A DNA stretch of 64,000 nt, taken from NCBI RefSeq assembly GCF_036346875.1, contig NZ_CP107852.1, forward strand, positions 6,324,001 through 6,388,000, written 5' to 3'. Below the pieces are notes generated by a model, which saw nothing but the letters and a program-made list of their open reading frames with translations, searched no databases and was not told the DNA's origin. The translations under genes were made by a program, and so were the position numbers. The stretch comes from Nocardia sp. NBC_00508 (GTDB lineage Bacteria; Actinomycetota; Actinomycetes; Mycobacteriales; Mycobacteriaceae). Shown here piece by piece: positions 54,901-63,198 of the stretch (its first letter is position 1; the number at the start of each line of letters is the position of its first letter).

Positions 54901-56188
54901 CGGCGTCGCGCTCCTCGGCGTGGCCACGCACAGCCGCGGTGAGCTGTTCGGCCCGTGCGTTCTCGGGCAGCGGCGTCCACCCGATGCCCGCGTCCTCGGC
55001 GCCGCTGCGCAGGTCGTCCTCGCCGCGGGCGAGCGCGGCGGCGGCCGCGCGGACCGCGGTGCGCGCGCGTTCCGCCTCCGCGGCGCGCTGGTCCAGGGTC
55101 TGCCGCGCTTTGAGCGCCTTGTCGGCGTGCACGCCCGCCGAGGTCTCCAGCCGACGTACGGCGTCGGCCAGGTCGTCGAGCTGCTGCTTGCCCTCGTAAG
55201 CGCTGGAACGCCGCAGGTTTTCCCGATAGGCGAGGGCCTGCTCGTAGGCGCGGTCGGCATCCTCCGCACGGGTCTCGGCAGCGGCGCGCTCGGTCTCCCT
55301 GCGCCGGCGCAGCTCGGTCGCGGCGAACAGCGCGGTGCTCGCGTGCGCGACCGCGTCGAGCCGGGTCCGTACCTGGTCAACGTCCGTCTTCGCCTGGACC
55401 GCAAGGTATTTCCGGTAGACCTCGACAAAGGCCCGCGTCGCGGTGTCCGCATGGACCAACCCGTCCAGGGTGCGGGCCACCTCCTCCATATCGCTGAACG
55501 ACCGGGCGGCGTCCAGGATCAGATGCTCGTCGAGTGGGCGCAGGCCGTCGGTGAGCGCCTGGGACAGGCCGCGCGGATCCAGGTTCTTCGCCAGCTGCGG
55601 GCGGCGCAGCGTGAGAATCAGGTTGATCAGCTGGTCGTAGCGCTGCGCGCCGAGGCCGAACATGCGCGCGTCGATGGCGTTGCGGTAGTCCACCGGGCGG
55701 TCGACGATCGAGTCGGTGCCGATCTGTTCGGCGAGCTGTTTGCGGGTGAACGGACGGTCGTCCGGACCGATCAGCGAGAAGTCCACGCCGACGCGGCCGT
55801 CGGCGACGAAGTACCAACGGGTCACCTTGTCCGAGGAACGCGTAGCGCGCATGCCGATGCCGACCGTGACCACTTCGGCGTCGTCCCAGCGACCGCGCGC
55901 GAACTCCATCCAGACGTAGGAGTAGGCGGAGTCCTGCTTGCGGTAGAGCAGGTTCGACTTCATCGTGCGTTCCTCGCCGGCGAACGGGTTGAGCCTGCGC
56001 GGCTCGATCCGGCCGTCGAGCACGAACGGGAACAGGACCTCCAGCGCCTTGGTCTTGCCGGACCCGTTCGGACCTCGCAGGACCAATCTGCCGTCGGCGA
56101 AACAGAATTCCTGGTCGCGGTAGTCCCAGAGGTTGACGATCCCGGCGCGGGTCGGAGTGAACCGCACTCCGCCGTGAATGAGCGACAT
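51998..56188 (-). CDS. jetC: Wadjet SMC/MukB-like ATPase JetC (TIGR02680 type)
   Basis: A 1396-residue SMC-like ATPase. Walker A is GPNGSGKT (residues 39-46) after the family start TPTRAGIVNLWDYRDQEF. Two long coiled-coil arms surround a mid-chain hinge-like part. The C-terminal head has the signature LSGGEQS (near 1255) and Walker B LLALDEAFAGVDD (near 1290). JetC is the motor of the JetABCD condensin that cleaves plasmids. The TIGR02680 group belongs to type III systems. It starts 3 bases after jetB. No jetD follows, as the downstream gene is convergent vanY. Confidence 0.88.
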   Translation of the reverse strand: MSLIHGGVRFTPTRAGIVNLWDYRDQEFCFADGRLVLRGPNGSGKTKALEVLFPFVLDGRIEPRRLNPFAGEERTMKSNLLYRKQDSAYSYVWMEFARGRWDDAEVVTVGIGMRATRSSDKVTRWYFVADGRVGVDFSLIGPDDRPFTRKQLAEQIGTDSIVDRPVDYRNAIDARMFGLGAQRYDQLINLILTLRRPQLAKNLDPRGLSQALTDGLRPLDEHLILDAARSFSDMEEVARTLDGLVHADTATRAFVEVYRKYLAVQAKTDVDQVRTRLDAVAHASTALFAATELRRRRETERAAAETRAEDADRAYEQALAYRENLRRSSAYEGKQQLDDLADAVRRLETSAGVHADKALKARQTLDQRAAEAERARTAVRAAAAALARGEDDLRSGAEDAGIGWTPLPENARAEQLTAAVRGHAEERDADVRAVRKTLGAVDTAAAERARAERLAERARELRDAAAAEAAHAEATVALARTEAAGALRGWWEEHREVYSPVRTGLFEALNAAVAEAGSDAATVAEVLTERAEPLLDEIRGRRQEARARAATAAARIFELTAERERIAGQRDDAPPVSAARSGRTGDRPGAALWRLVRFADGVSPETAASIEAALDAANLLDGWVCPEGELPSDYESDQFLVPLPAADRPTGRTLADVLVVEDDSDMLTRPGQTVADVLASIALHDGADEPSGTVTIETNGGFRHGVRVGRHRKADAEYIGATARAKRRALRSAELTAAIAAAEEDRHAAEQQETDATAGLARISAAAKALPRPTAVSTALRAVAEAAGVMRSRAEAAAHAERELDQAIADLSAAEKKLRAAAAAHRTPRTGREIDALAAAIRHFENTGTGLLRLRGDHEREREREREAEDRLAEAADLAEAFAEEAEAAQAGYQEQVRKLETLREALGAGAADIDRELEQARQRIEATKAEQKSARKAANEAIEAVGDAEAAYRTAHESLATALTEVIAEVKSLAPYAQPDLLILLGAPAGGRWPSSDAAWSTPEQLLYRISTAGPHAQPRVLPDDVAELFDGLAAATASVRASEATRKSTRSAVTAALQEFDAALAGSGRDYRLQWDAADGLTVVQVQDEHGVGPLAEFAARVDAARRDQELLLTDAERRILEDALLTGLAQQIHERTSDARDLIARMGAEMKQRRMSSGNTIGVHWLLADNLSDAARAMCKLLDRDASALTAEDLAAIRAHFATEIRAARAAHPERSYPEILATTLDYRGWRVFSFTLISADGGEDKLTVARHSALSGGEQSVSLHLPLFAAAHVMLDSADPQAPRLLALDEAFAGVDDNGRSELLGLSVQFDLDLFMTGYDLWITYPHVPACAHYDLAHAAAENTVSATLLVWDSGELLAEHDGTDLTAALGSPDRRRVPTTIEGGLELAPVT

Positions 56189-56191
56189 CCG

Positions 56192-57616
56192 TCAGTTCCC
56201 TTCCGTCCCGGTGCCGTCGGGCCCGTAGGTGTCGGCCGCCGTCACGAACAGTTCCGCGGCCCGCTTCGTGCGCACCGTCACGACCGCCCCGCGGTAGCGG
56301 GCCAGCGCGGGGAGCACGAGCAGTCCGTCGTCCACCGCCCGGACCAGCCGCAGCCGCTCCAGCAGCGCCACCACTTCCGTGGTGAGACGGGGGACGTCGG
56401 CCTGCCACTGCGCGGCGAAGGTGGCGCCGTAGCGATCGGTGAGCGCCTGCATCGTCTCGCGCAGCCACGCCGAGTCGACAAGGGGGTAGGCGCTCGCCAC
56501 CAGTCCGTCCTCCTGCTCCGGCTCGATGTCCGGCGAACCGGGCTCGTCCGCAGGCGAACCCGGCGAGCGCGGCTGGGCCAGCGGAGTGAACAGGGTGGAT
56601 TCCGGGATGGCCGCGTCGAGTTGCTCGGCGAGCGCCGCGCCCGGGTCAGGTGCGCCGCCGCGGCGCGGCAGCGGGTGGTCGATGTCGAGCACGCGGTCGG
56701 CGATCTCGCCCGCCAGCAGCAGAGCGACCTGGGCGAGTGTGCCGGTCCCGGGAAAACGGGTGTCCGACAGCCGTCCGGAGGTGTCGATCAGCGCGACACC
56801 TTCGGCGCGGCGCTCGGCCCGCAGGCCGGTGAACAACTCGACATCCGCGACGATCCGCTCCTGCGCGAGCGCGGGACGTTCTTCGGGCGCGAGATCGTCG
56901 GTGTAGACCACCGGTCGTTCGACCAGCGCCCTGCGGACCCGGCGCGCGACCTCGGCAGCGGTCGGGGCATGCGCGGAAACGCCGGTGGCGGTGGCCTCTT
57001 CGGCGAACAACCCGCGCACACTGTACAGATGCTGCAGTGCCCGCGGCGGCCGGAACAGCGCGAAGACCACCGGTCGGTCGATGTCGTAGAGCGCCTCACC
57101 GGCCTCCGGATCGCTGGCCCACCCGCCCGCGTCGCCGTCGGCCAAGGTGAGCGCACCGCGCACGGTCAGCCAGCCGACCGCGTCGACGAACGCGTCGCGA
57201 TCGGAGGCCCGGTCCGTGGACAGCTCGAGGCCGTCCACCCGGCCCGCATAGGCGGCGACCTGATCGGCCAGCTCGGACAGCGTGATCTGATCGCCCGCGC
57301 GTCCCAGCGCGGCGAGCGCCAAGGCGAGGTAGGCGTAGCGTCGGCGGTCGAAGACGCGCTCGGCCGGCGTGCGCGCAGGTCTGCCCGCGTCGAGGCGGTC
57401 CAGCACGGGGAACACCCGCGCGGTGGTTTCGGTGACTTCCAGCCGGTAGCCGAACAGTTCGGCGAGATCGTCGCGGAGCTCAGTGGCCCATCGGCGGATC
57501 AGCGGCAGCGCGATCCGGTCCGGATAGGTTCGGGTCACCAGATGATTGGCCAGGACGACGCGGGCGGCGCGCTGATAGTTGTCCAGCGTGAGTGCGTCGA
57601 TGGTGCGTCCGTGCAT
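56192..57616 (-). CDS. jetB: Wadjet MukE-like subunit JetB (TIGR02678 type)
   Basis: A 474-residue protein of the TIGR02678 group. Early features are NYQRAARVVLANHLVTRTYP and FGYRLEVTETTARVFPVLDR, then FDRRRYAYLALALAALGRAG, and repeated winged-helix-like segments. JetB is the KITE/MukE-like subunit that bridges the kleisin and the SMC heads in Wadjet. It overlaps jetA by one base (ATG inside the TGA region) and precedes jetC. Family and order are consistent with type III Wadjet. Confidence 0.85.
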   Translation of the reverse strand: MHGRTIDALTLDNYQRAARVVLANHLVTRTYPDRIALPLIRRWATELRDDLAELFGYRLEVTETTARVFPVLDRLDAGRPARTPAERVFDRRRYAYLALALAALGRAGDQITLSELADQVAAYAGRVDGLELSTDRASDRDAFVDAVGWLTVRGALTLADGDAGGWASDPEAGEALYDIDRPVVFALFRPPRALQHLYSVRGLFAEEATATGVSAHAPTAAEVARRVRRALVERPVVYTDDLAPEERPALAQERIVADVELFTGLRAERRAEGVALIDTSGRLSDTRFPGTGTLAQVALLLAGEIADRVLDIDHPLPRRGGAPDPGAALAEQLDAAIPESTLFTPLAQPRSPGSPADEPGSPDIEPEQEDGLVASAYPLVDSAWLRETMQALTDRYGATFAAQWQADVPRLTTEVVALLERLRLVRAVDDGLLVLPALARYRGAVVTVRTKRAAELFVTAADTYGPDGTGTEGN

Positions 57617-59331
57617 CAGCCACGCTCCCCGGAAGTGCGCGACCGCGTCCTAATTGTCTGTTCGATCTTCAGTGCCCGGTTGTTCAAGTGCAGCAGCCCG
57701 CGCGTGGTGCGCACGACGGTCGAGCCATGGTGCTCGGACACCGTCAGCGTGACGCCGCTGTCCGAACCGGTGGTGCCCGCCACCGTGCCGCGCACCGGAA
57801 CCCAGGCGGTGGACGCGGCGTCCAACAGGCGCAGCAGCACTTCGGTTTCCCGTTCGTCCAGAACCCGCTCGTGCAGGTCACCGGAGGCCAGCGACCGGGC
57901 GGCCTCGGCGCGAGCCCGCTGCGCGTCCAACTGGGCCTCGCGCAGCCGCCGGATGCCGGCGTCGTTGCGATGGATGCGGGCGGGCGCGCCCGCTGACGGC
58001 GGGCGCCCGGTCTCGGCGAGCGTGCGCGAGATCTCCAATGGCGGCGCGTCCCACCACGATCGCATCGCCGGAATCACGTCGGCGTCCGGGTGCTCCATCG
58101 CCAGGTGCCGCGGCTTGCCGAGCCCGAATACCGCGTCGAAGAGCGCGTGCGCGCCGTCTGTGGTCGGCGCCGCGGTGAACCAGGCGGCGAGATGCCGCAG
58201 CGCCGATTCCCGGCTCACCCCGCCCCGCCGCGTCTCGGTGACCCGTCGCAGCAGCGAGAGCACCGCGGCGATGGCGCTCATGGTGGCCTCGCGCAGCCGC
58301 TCGGCTTCCGTCGGCCCCGCCGACTCGCCGCTTCCGGACGCGACGAACCAGATCCGCAGTCCGTCCCATCTGGCCTGCCAATCCGACTGGCGTTCGGCGA
58401 CGCTCAGCAGCACTCGCTCGTCACAGCGCGCCGCGCGAGCGATCAGCTCCTCGACGCCGGTCTCCTCGATCTCCGCGATCGCCGCTGCCAGGCGCGGGGT
58501 GAATCTGGCCAAGTCGAGGCTGAACTCCCGCATGTGCGCCAGCAGCGCGTCTTTGTGCGCGAGAAACGATTCCGGGGTGATCTCGGTGGTGCGGACCAGA
58601 TCGCCGAGTCCGAGATAGAAGTGCGCGGCACGTGCTGCCAGGTCCGACAGCGCGGCGTCGAGGCGGCGCAGTGTGCGGTAGACCCGTTCGGCGTCGCATG
58701 CCCGGTTCGCCTCGGCGAGCGTATGCAGATCGGCCAGCAGCTCCGGCAGCACCAGACGCGACAGCGAGGCCTCGTCGAGGCGGGCGCCGAGCACGTCGGC
58801 GACCGCCCGGTACGCCTGAAATCCCGCCTGGGAGAACTGGTACACGTAGTGGCGGTTGCGATACTCGGCCAGCGTCGCGGCACGGGTTCCGTCGTAACTG
58901 CGTTCCAGCACGCCCCACCGGTGTAGCTGATCGAGCAGAGGGCCGATCTCGGCGGCGGTCAGGGGCGGTGCTGTCGCGTTGGATTCACCGGCCGGGGAGT
59001 GGTCCGGTGCAGGAGTTTCCGGCTCCTGTTGTCTCGTGACGTGCGGATCGGCTGGACGAGTTCGCCGTTCCGCAGCACGGTCGACCCGCGCTGGAGTAGC
59101 GACCGGTTGGTTCGGATAGTCCAGATCGGGGGTGCGGAGCGTAATCCGGTTGCGCTCGATCCACTCGGCGACGTCGTCCGCGTGCAGCAGTACCACGTAC
59201 GCCGCCCGCGCGCTGTCGAAGGCGCGCAGCACCCAGAGGTAGTCCGCGCGCCGCTCGGCGGTGGCGAAGGAGAACAGCCGCAGCCGATCGTCCCAGTGGG
59301 CATCGGCGCAGCCGTCATCGGAGTCGGTCAC
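57616..59331 (-). CDS. jetA: Wadjet kleisin-like subunit JetA (TIGR02677 type)
   Basis: A 571-residue protein of the TIGR02677 group. The start reads VTDSDDGCADAHWDDRLRLF, then FATAERRADYLWVLRAFD, the family N-terminus. The rest is helical with a C-terminal winged-helix-like part. JetA is the MukF/kleisin-like subunit joining the JetC heads. GTG 59331 is chosen because conservation begins there; the frame is open to 59541 in low-complexity sequence. It opens the operon, 107 bases after the XRE/TPR gene on the same strand. Confidence 0.82.
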   Translation of the reverse strand: MTDSDDGCADAHWDDRLRLFSFATAERRADYLWVLRAFDSARAAYVVLLHADDVAEWIERNRITLRTPDLDYPNQPVATPARVDRAAERRTRPADPHVTRQQEPETPAPDHSPAGESNATAPPLTAAEIGPLLDQLHRWGVLERSYDGTRAATLAEYRNRHYVYQFSQAGFQAYRAVADVLGARLDEASLSRLVLPELLADLHTLAEANRACDAERVYRTLRRLDAALSDLAARAAHFYLGLGDLVRTTEITPESFLAHKDALLAHMREFSLDLARFTPRLAAAIAEIEETGVEELIARAARCDERVLLSVAERQSDWQARWDGLRIWFVASGSGESAGPTEAERLREATMSAIAAVLSLLRRVTETRRGGVSRESALRHLAAWFTAAPTTDGAHALFDAVFGLGKPRHLAMEHPDADVIPAMRSWWDAPPLEISRTLAETGRPPSAGAPARIHRNDAGIRRLREAQLDAQRARAEAARSLASGDLHERVLDERETEVLLRLLDAASTAWVPVRGTVAGTTGSDSGVTLTVSEHHGSTVVRTTRGLLHLNNRALKIEQTIRTRSRTSGERG

Positions 59332-59438
59332 CGGGAACAGGGTAGTAGCGGGCCGGTCGCCGCCTGCACGATGTTCCGCTGTTCGGCGTGGCCGCGTCCG
59401 GTTCGCCCGCGTTCGCCGAGGCTGTGCCGCAGGTCGGC

Positions 59439-60671
59439 TCACCCGACGGACAGCGAGCGCAACTGGTCCAGATACGCGCGGGTGCGCGGATCGCCGGGAT
59501 AGCGCTCGATGATCTCGCGCGCGACTTCGCCCGCGATCCACATCAGCGACGGCAGCGAGCGTCGCCTACCCGCGAACGCGCGCATACCCTCGGCCACCGC
59601 CAGTTCCAGATCACGATGGCGGACCGCGACCACGGCCAGCGTCAGGTGCGCCTCGGAGATGCGCATCGGGTTGCGCACCGTGCCATCTGGCCGGGTTGCG
59701 GTCCGGATCACTTCGCGGGCGTAGGATTCGGCGAGCCGATCCTCACCCGCGACCCGGCAGCAGTCCATCGCATAGAAGTCGAACTTGTGCTCGTCGATGA
59801 CGAAGTGGTTGTCCAGATTCGCCGGATGATCGAGTCGCTCCAGGATTGCCCGCCCCTCCGCGAGTGCGGCGTCCACCTCGCGTGGGTTGCCCAGCCTGGC
59901 CCAGGCTTTGGCACGCTGGGCGGCCAGTTGCACGCCGACGCGCAGGTCCTGGCTTACTGCGAGCGTCGGCTGCACCATCTCGATCACGCCACGGTAGTTG
60001 CCCTGGGTCAGCGCGAACCACGCGGCCATTTCCGCTGCCCACGCGGTGATCTCGACGCTGTCGGCCTCCTGTCCCAGCGAGTGGGCGGCGCGGCGGGTGG
60101 CCTCGGCGGCGGTGCGCCTGCCCAGGTCGTAGTCGACGCATCCGACCAGGAGGGCGACCCATCCGGCGAGGACGAGGATTTCGCGATGCTGAGCCAGTGT
60201 CAGGCGACCGTCCAGCAACGAGGTGATCCTGCGTAGCCACGCGGTGCCTTCGGCGTGCAGGTCGTGCGGGTCGGCGTAGGAGTACTCGCAGCACAGGCGC
60301 TCGGCGGTGATCCGGACGGCCTCCAGCGTCACCGAGGACACGTCGGATATCCGGAGTCTGCCGAGGAACTCGAGCGTGTCCATGCCCGTCGCGGAGAGTA
60401 ATTCGTCGTCCCGGTTCGGTCTGGCCTTGGGAAAGAACGCCGCGGTCACCGTGTCGAAGGTGGCGGCGATGATGGGGGCGTAGAAGTCGTCCGGGCGTGA
60501 TTCGCCCGATTCCCAACGGCGCCAGTTGCGTAGGAGGGTGCTGTCCGTCGGCAGGTTGTGCGATGACTTCCCGCGCATCGCGCGAACGGCGTCGGCTTGA
60601 GACCACCCCCGCACGTCGCGTTCGGAACGCATCCGGACAGCCCAGACGGGTCGATCGTCAGTAGCGGCCAC
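59439..60671 (-). CDS. XRE-family regulator with a TPR-like sensor domain
   Basis: A 410-residue protein. The N-terminal HTH (about residues 10-65) includes RDVRGWSQADAVRAMRG and LRNWRRWESGESRP. The large C-terminal part consists of helical repeats (TLAQHREILVLAGWVALLVG; RTAAEATRRAAHSLG) typical of actinobacterial XRE-TPR regulators. It lies upstream of jetA in the same direction and may control the Wadjet operon. The 5' flank (60672-60910) has nested inverted repeats (TGCAAG 60816-60821 with CTTGCA 60832-60837) that may be its site. Confidence 0.82.
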   Translation of the reverse strand: MAATDDRPVWAVRMRSERDVRGWSQADAVRAMRGKSSHNLPTDSTLLRNWRRWESGESRPDDFYAPIIAATFDTVTAAFFPKARPNRDDELLSATGMDTLEFLGRLRISDVSSVTLEAVRITAERLCCEYSYADPHDLHAEGTAWLRRITSLLDGRLTLAQHREILVLAGWVALLVGCVDYDLGRRTAAEATRRAAHSLGQEADSVEITAWAAEMAAWFALTQGNYRGVIEMVQPTLAVSQDLRVGVQLAAQRAKAWARLGNPREVDAALAEGRAILERLDHPANLDNHFVIDEHKFDFYAMDCCRVAGEDRLAESYAREVIRTATRPDGTVRNPMRISEAHLTLAVVAVRHRDLELAVAEGMRAFAGRRRSLPSLMWIAGEVAREIIERYPGDPRTRAYLDQLRSLSVG

Positions 60672-60910
60672 GTCTGTAGTATCGCACCAGTTAACGTTTG
60701 GTGTCCCCGATAGGGCATACAGATGTCATGGGGTTGACAGCTCCATTCGCGCTGCCGCATGGTGCATGCTGGACATGAGCGCGGGAAGTTTGCCAGGCAT
60801 CCTTACCAGAGCAACTGCAAGTACATCTGCTCTTGCATGAAGCGCAGTAACCCCGTAGAACGGGTGGATCCACTTCAGAGAACAGCGATCCCAATCCAAC
60901 GGAGGTTCGG

Positions 60911-61216
60911 GTGGAAGCGTTGATCTATGGATACTTGCGTGACGATCTGGCCGATGGCCACAGCAAAGAGCTCGAGGCGGCGATGAGCAGCCTCGCTCGC
61001 GAAGAAGGACTCTGCTTCGCCGCAACGTTCCATGAATCGACCGGGGGTGACGGGACGGCTTTGGCGGAGCTCACGGCGGAACTCAAGCGCGCCGACGCGC
61101 ACCATGTGGTGGTTCCCTCACTCGATCACTTTGCCGGTCAGACGATTCCGCGCGACATCCTGATCGCGAGACTGGCCCAGGAGGCGGCGGCTCGGGTCTG
61201 GACCATAGAGAGCTGA
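60911..61216 (+). CDS. Resolvase-like small protein lacking the catalytic serine
   Basis: A 101-residue protein that resembles only the N-terminal fold of serine recombinases: IYGYLRDDLADGHSKELEAA, then FHESTGGDGTALAELTAEL and HHVVVPSLDHFAGQ. In active enzymes the first motif is YxRxS; here it is YLRDD, so the serine is Asp12. The DNA-binding C-terminal domain is missing. GGAGG precedes GTG 60911. It diverges from the XRE/TPR gene. It may act as a regulatory module, as in other actinobacterial XRE neighbours. Confidence 0.6.
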   Translation: MEALIYGYLRDDLADGHSKELEAAMSSLAREEGLCFAATFHESTGGDGTALAELTAELKRADAHHVVVPSLDHFAGQTIPRDILIARLAQEAAARVWTIES

Positions 61217-62040
61217 CCGGCTCGACCGGATTGCCCGAAATCTCCTCGATCCCCATCGCCTCGAGCATCGCCACCATGTTGGCCAGGGCGACGCCCGCTG
61301 CGAGAGGCCCAAGCAGCGCCGCGAGATGGTGGCCGCCGAACAGCGGATACACCTGCCAGTGCGGCAGATACGCGAACAGCGAGCTATCAGCCAGCACAGC
61401 GGCGCAGGCCGCGACGACGGCGGGAACCCGGATCGCGCCCAACCATGCCAATGCGAGCAAGCCCGCCATGACCAGCCTTTCCCGATCGGGAACGCCGAAA
61501 TATCCGGGCACCGTGATCAGTACGACGGCACCGACTGTTACCCGCCGCCACGCGGAACTCCTTCGCCGCCACCCAGCCGAGCGCGAAGAGCCACGCCGCC
61601 AGTGGTGAGAAGGGGACGTCCTTCGCCGGATACAGACCGAACGCCTGGTATCGGAACACGAGGCTCACCGCGACGAGCGTCATCGCGAATCAGAATGGTT
61701 CGCCCGTTGTGTGCGGTCCACCCACGGGATCGAGGTTTAGGAACCGCGACGAAAGAGGTTGCCCGACAGTTCCGGAACACGTGCCGGAACTCCGCGTCCG
61801 ATACCGACCGGTCGCTGAGGAGTAAGCGCCCACCGCGGAACAGATGGCTGTGCACTACCGAGAGCCCATAGCAGTAGAACATCGGCAACGCGGTAGCCGC
61901 ACAGTCGTCCGGGCCGATCGCCGAATACTCGGCGATGGCCGCGGCGTTGGCTCGCAGGTTCGCCGCCGCGAGCCGGACCGGCGACGGCGACCCGGTGGAA
62001 CCCCCGACGCGCTCAGCAGGCAGGTGAGATCCGGGCGCGG
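61217..62040 (-). pseudogene. Decayed adenylation/acyltransferase gene
   Basis: The minus strand holds pieces of an acyl-adenylating enzyme and a membrane acyltransferase in several frames. Near 61840-62040 the frames read a damaged ATP-site (GGSTGSPSPVRLAA) and MFYCYGLSVVHSHLFRGG, typical of ANL enzymes. Near 61500-61680, PFSPLAAWLFALGWVAAKE, then in another frame GYFGVPDRERLVMAGLLALA and SLFAYLPHWQVYP, match an acyltransferase tail. Frameshifts and an internal deletion separate the parts. It looks like the remains of one large fusion gene. Confidence 0.65.
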
Positions 62041-62074
62041 GCTGCGTGGGCCGAAGTCGCCGCCGCGAACGAAT

Positions 62075-62959
62075 TCAGAGCCCGAAGCTGCCCGGACCCC
62101 GCCTGCGCAGGTACTTCTCGAATTCGGCCGCGATGGCGTCGCCGTCGATCTTGGCCATCGCCTCGTTCACGTCGGCCGCGGCGTCGCCACGCTCCTCCAG
62201 CGAACGTACGTACTCGCTGATCTCGTCGTCGCCCACGGTCATCTCGTTCACCGCGGTCTCCCAGTCCTCCGCCTGTTTGGGCAGCTCGCCCAGCGGGACC
62301 TCGATGTCGAGCACGTCCTCGACTCGGTGCAGCAGCGCGATGGTCGCCTTCGGGTTCGGCGGCTGGGAGACATAGTGCGGAACGGCGGCCCAGAACGACA
62401 CCGCGGGCACCCCCGCCTTCACACACTGGTCCTGCAGCACGCCGGTGATCCCGGTCGGACCCTCGTAGCGGGTCTGCTCCAGATTGAACCGCTCGGCCGC
62501 CTCCTTGCTGTAGGCCGAGCCGGTCACCGGGACCGGTCTGGTGTGCGGGGTGTCGGCGAGCAATGCGCCCAGGATGACGACCGTCTGCACCCCGAGCTGT
62601 TCGATGAACTGCAGCAGGTCGCCGCAGAAGCTGCGCCAGCGCATATTCGGTTCGATACCGCGCAGCAGCACCACGTCGCGGTCGCTGCCCGGCGGAGAGC
62701 AGACCGACAGCATCGTCGACGGCCACTGGATTTCCCTGGTCACACCGTCCACCTGGCGCACTGTCGGACGGTTGACCTGATAGTCGTAATAGTCCTCGGA
62801 GTCGAGTTCGGCCAACGGCTCGGCGTCCCAGATCAGTTCCAGATGCTCGACGGCGCCGCTGGCCGCGTCCCCGGCGTCGTTCCAGCCTTCGAAGGCCGCG
62901 ACCAGCACCGGATCCCGCAACGTCGGCAGTTCCGTATCGGGAGTTTCACTGGCGTTCAC
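62075..62959 (-). CDS. PAC2-family proteasome-assembly-chaperone-like protein
   Basis: A 294-residue protein. Motifs are LVAAFEGWNDAGDAASGAVE at the start and GALLADTPHTRPVPVTG in the middle, with a helical C-terminal part (EEISEYVR-like; AAEFEKYLRRRGPG). In M. tuberculosis Rv2125 is of this family and is divergent from metH (Rv2124c), the same arrangement as here. Relatives include eukaryotic PAC2 and archaeal PbaB. Its role in actinobacteria is not settled. ATG 62959 is clear. Confidence 0.88.
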   Translation of the reverse strand: MNASETPDTELPTLRDPVLVAAFEGWNDAGDAASGAVEHLELIWDAEPLAELDSEDYYDYQVNRPTVRQVDGVTREIQWPSTMLSVCSPPGSDRDVVLLRGIEPNMRWRSFCGDLLQFIEQLGVQTVVILGALLADTPHTRPVPVTGSAYSKEAAERFNLEQTRYEGPTGITGVLQDQCVKAGVPAVSFWAAVPHYVSQPPNPKATIALLHRVEDVLDIEVPLGELPKQAEDWETAVNEMTVGDDEISEYVRSLEERGDAAADVNEAMAKIDGDAIAAEFEKYLRRRGPGSFGL

Positions 62960-63048
62960 TCGGTCAGCCTACGGCGTGAGTCGATGTGGCGTGTTGTATG
63001 CCGGTCGGATCGGGTGATGTGTTTCCCGCGGCTGTCGCCGAGCAGGCG

Positions 63049-63144
63049 GTGTCCTGCCGCACGGCCGAGTGGTGGGCCGCAGGACACGATGAAGGGTGAC
63101 CAAGTGATGTCCTGCAGCTGCATGAACGGTGTGGTGCAGGACAC
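63049..63144 (+). repeat. Two matching hairpins upstream of metH
   Basis: TGTCCTGC (63050-63057) pairs with GCAGGACA (63079-63086), and the same arms recur at 63108-63115 and 63136-63143. Loops are 21 and 20 bases and both contain GTGGTG. In the first unit the arms extend by a base on each side. The two units are 57-58 bases apart and lie 55-150 bases before the metH ATG. They do not resemble a cobalamin riboswitch. They may be a cis-acting RNA or a duplicated palindromic element. Confidence 0.7.
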
Positions 63145-63198
63145 CGAGCCTCGACGTGGTGGGCTGGATCGTCAGCCCCGCCCACTACGCTGGAGCGC

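Noticed and set aside
62960..63198. Cobalamin riboswitch before metH
   Set aside because: I do not see the conserved B12-box core; the hairpins found are simple and duplicated.
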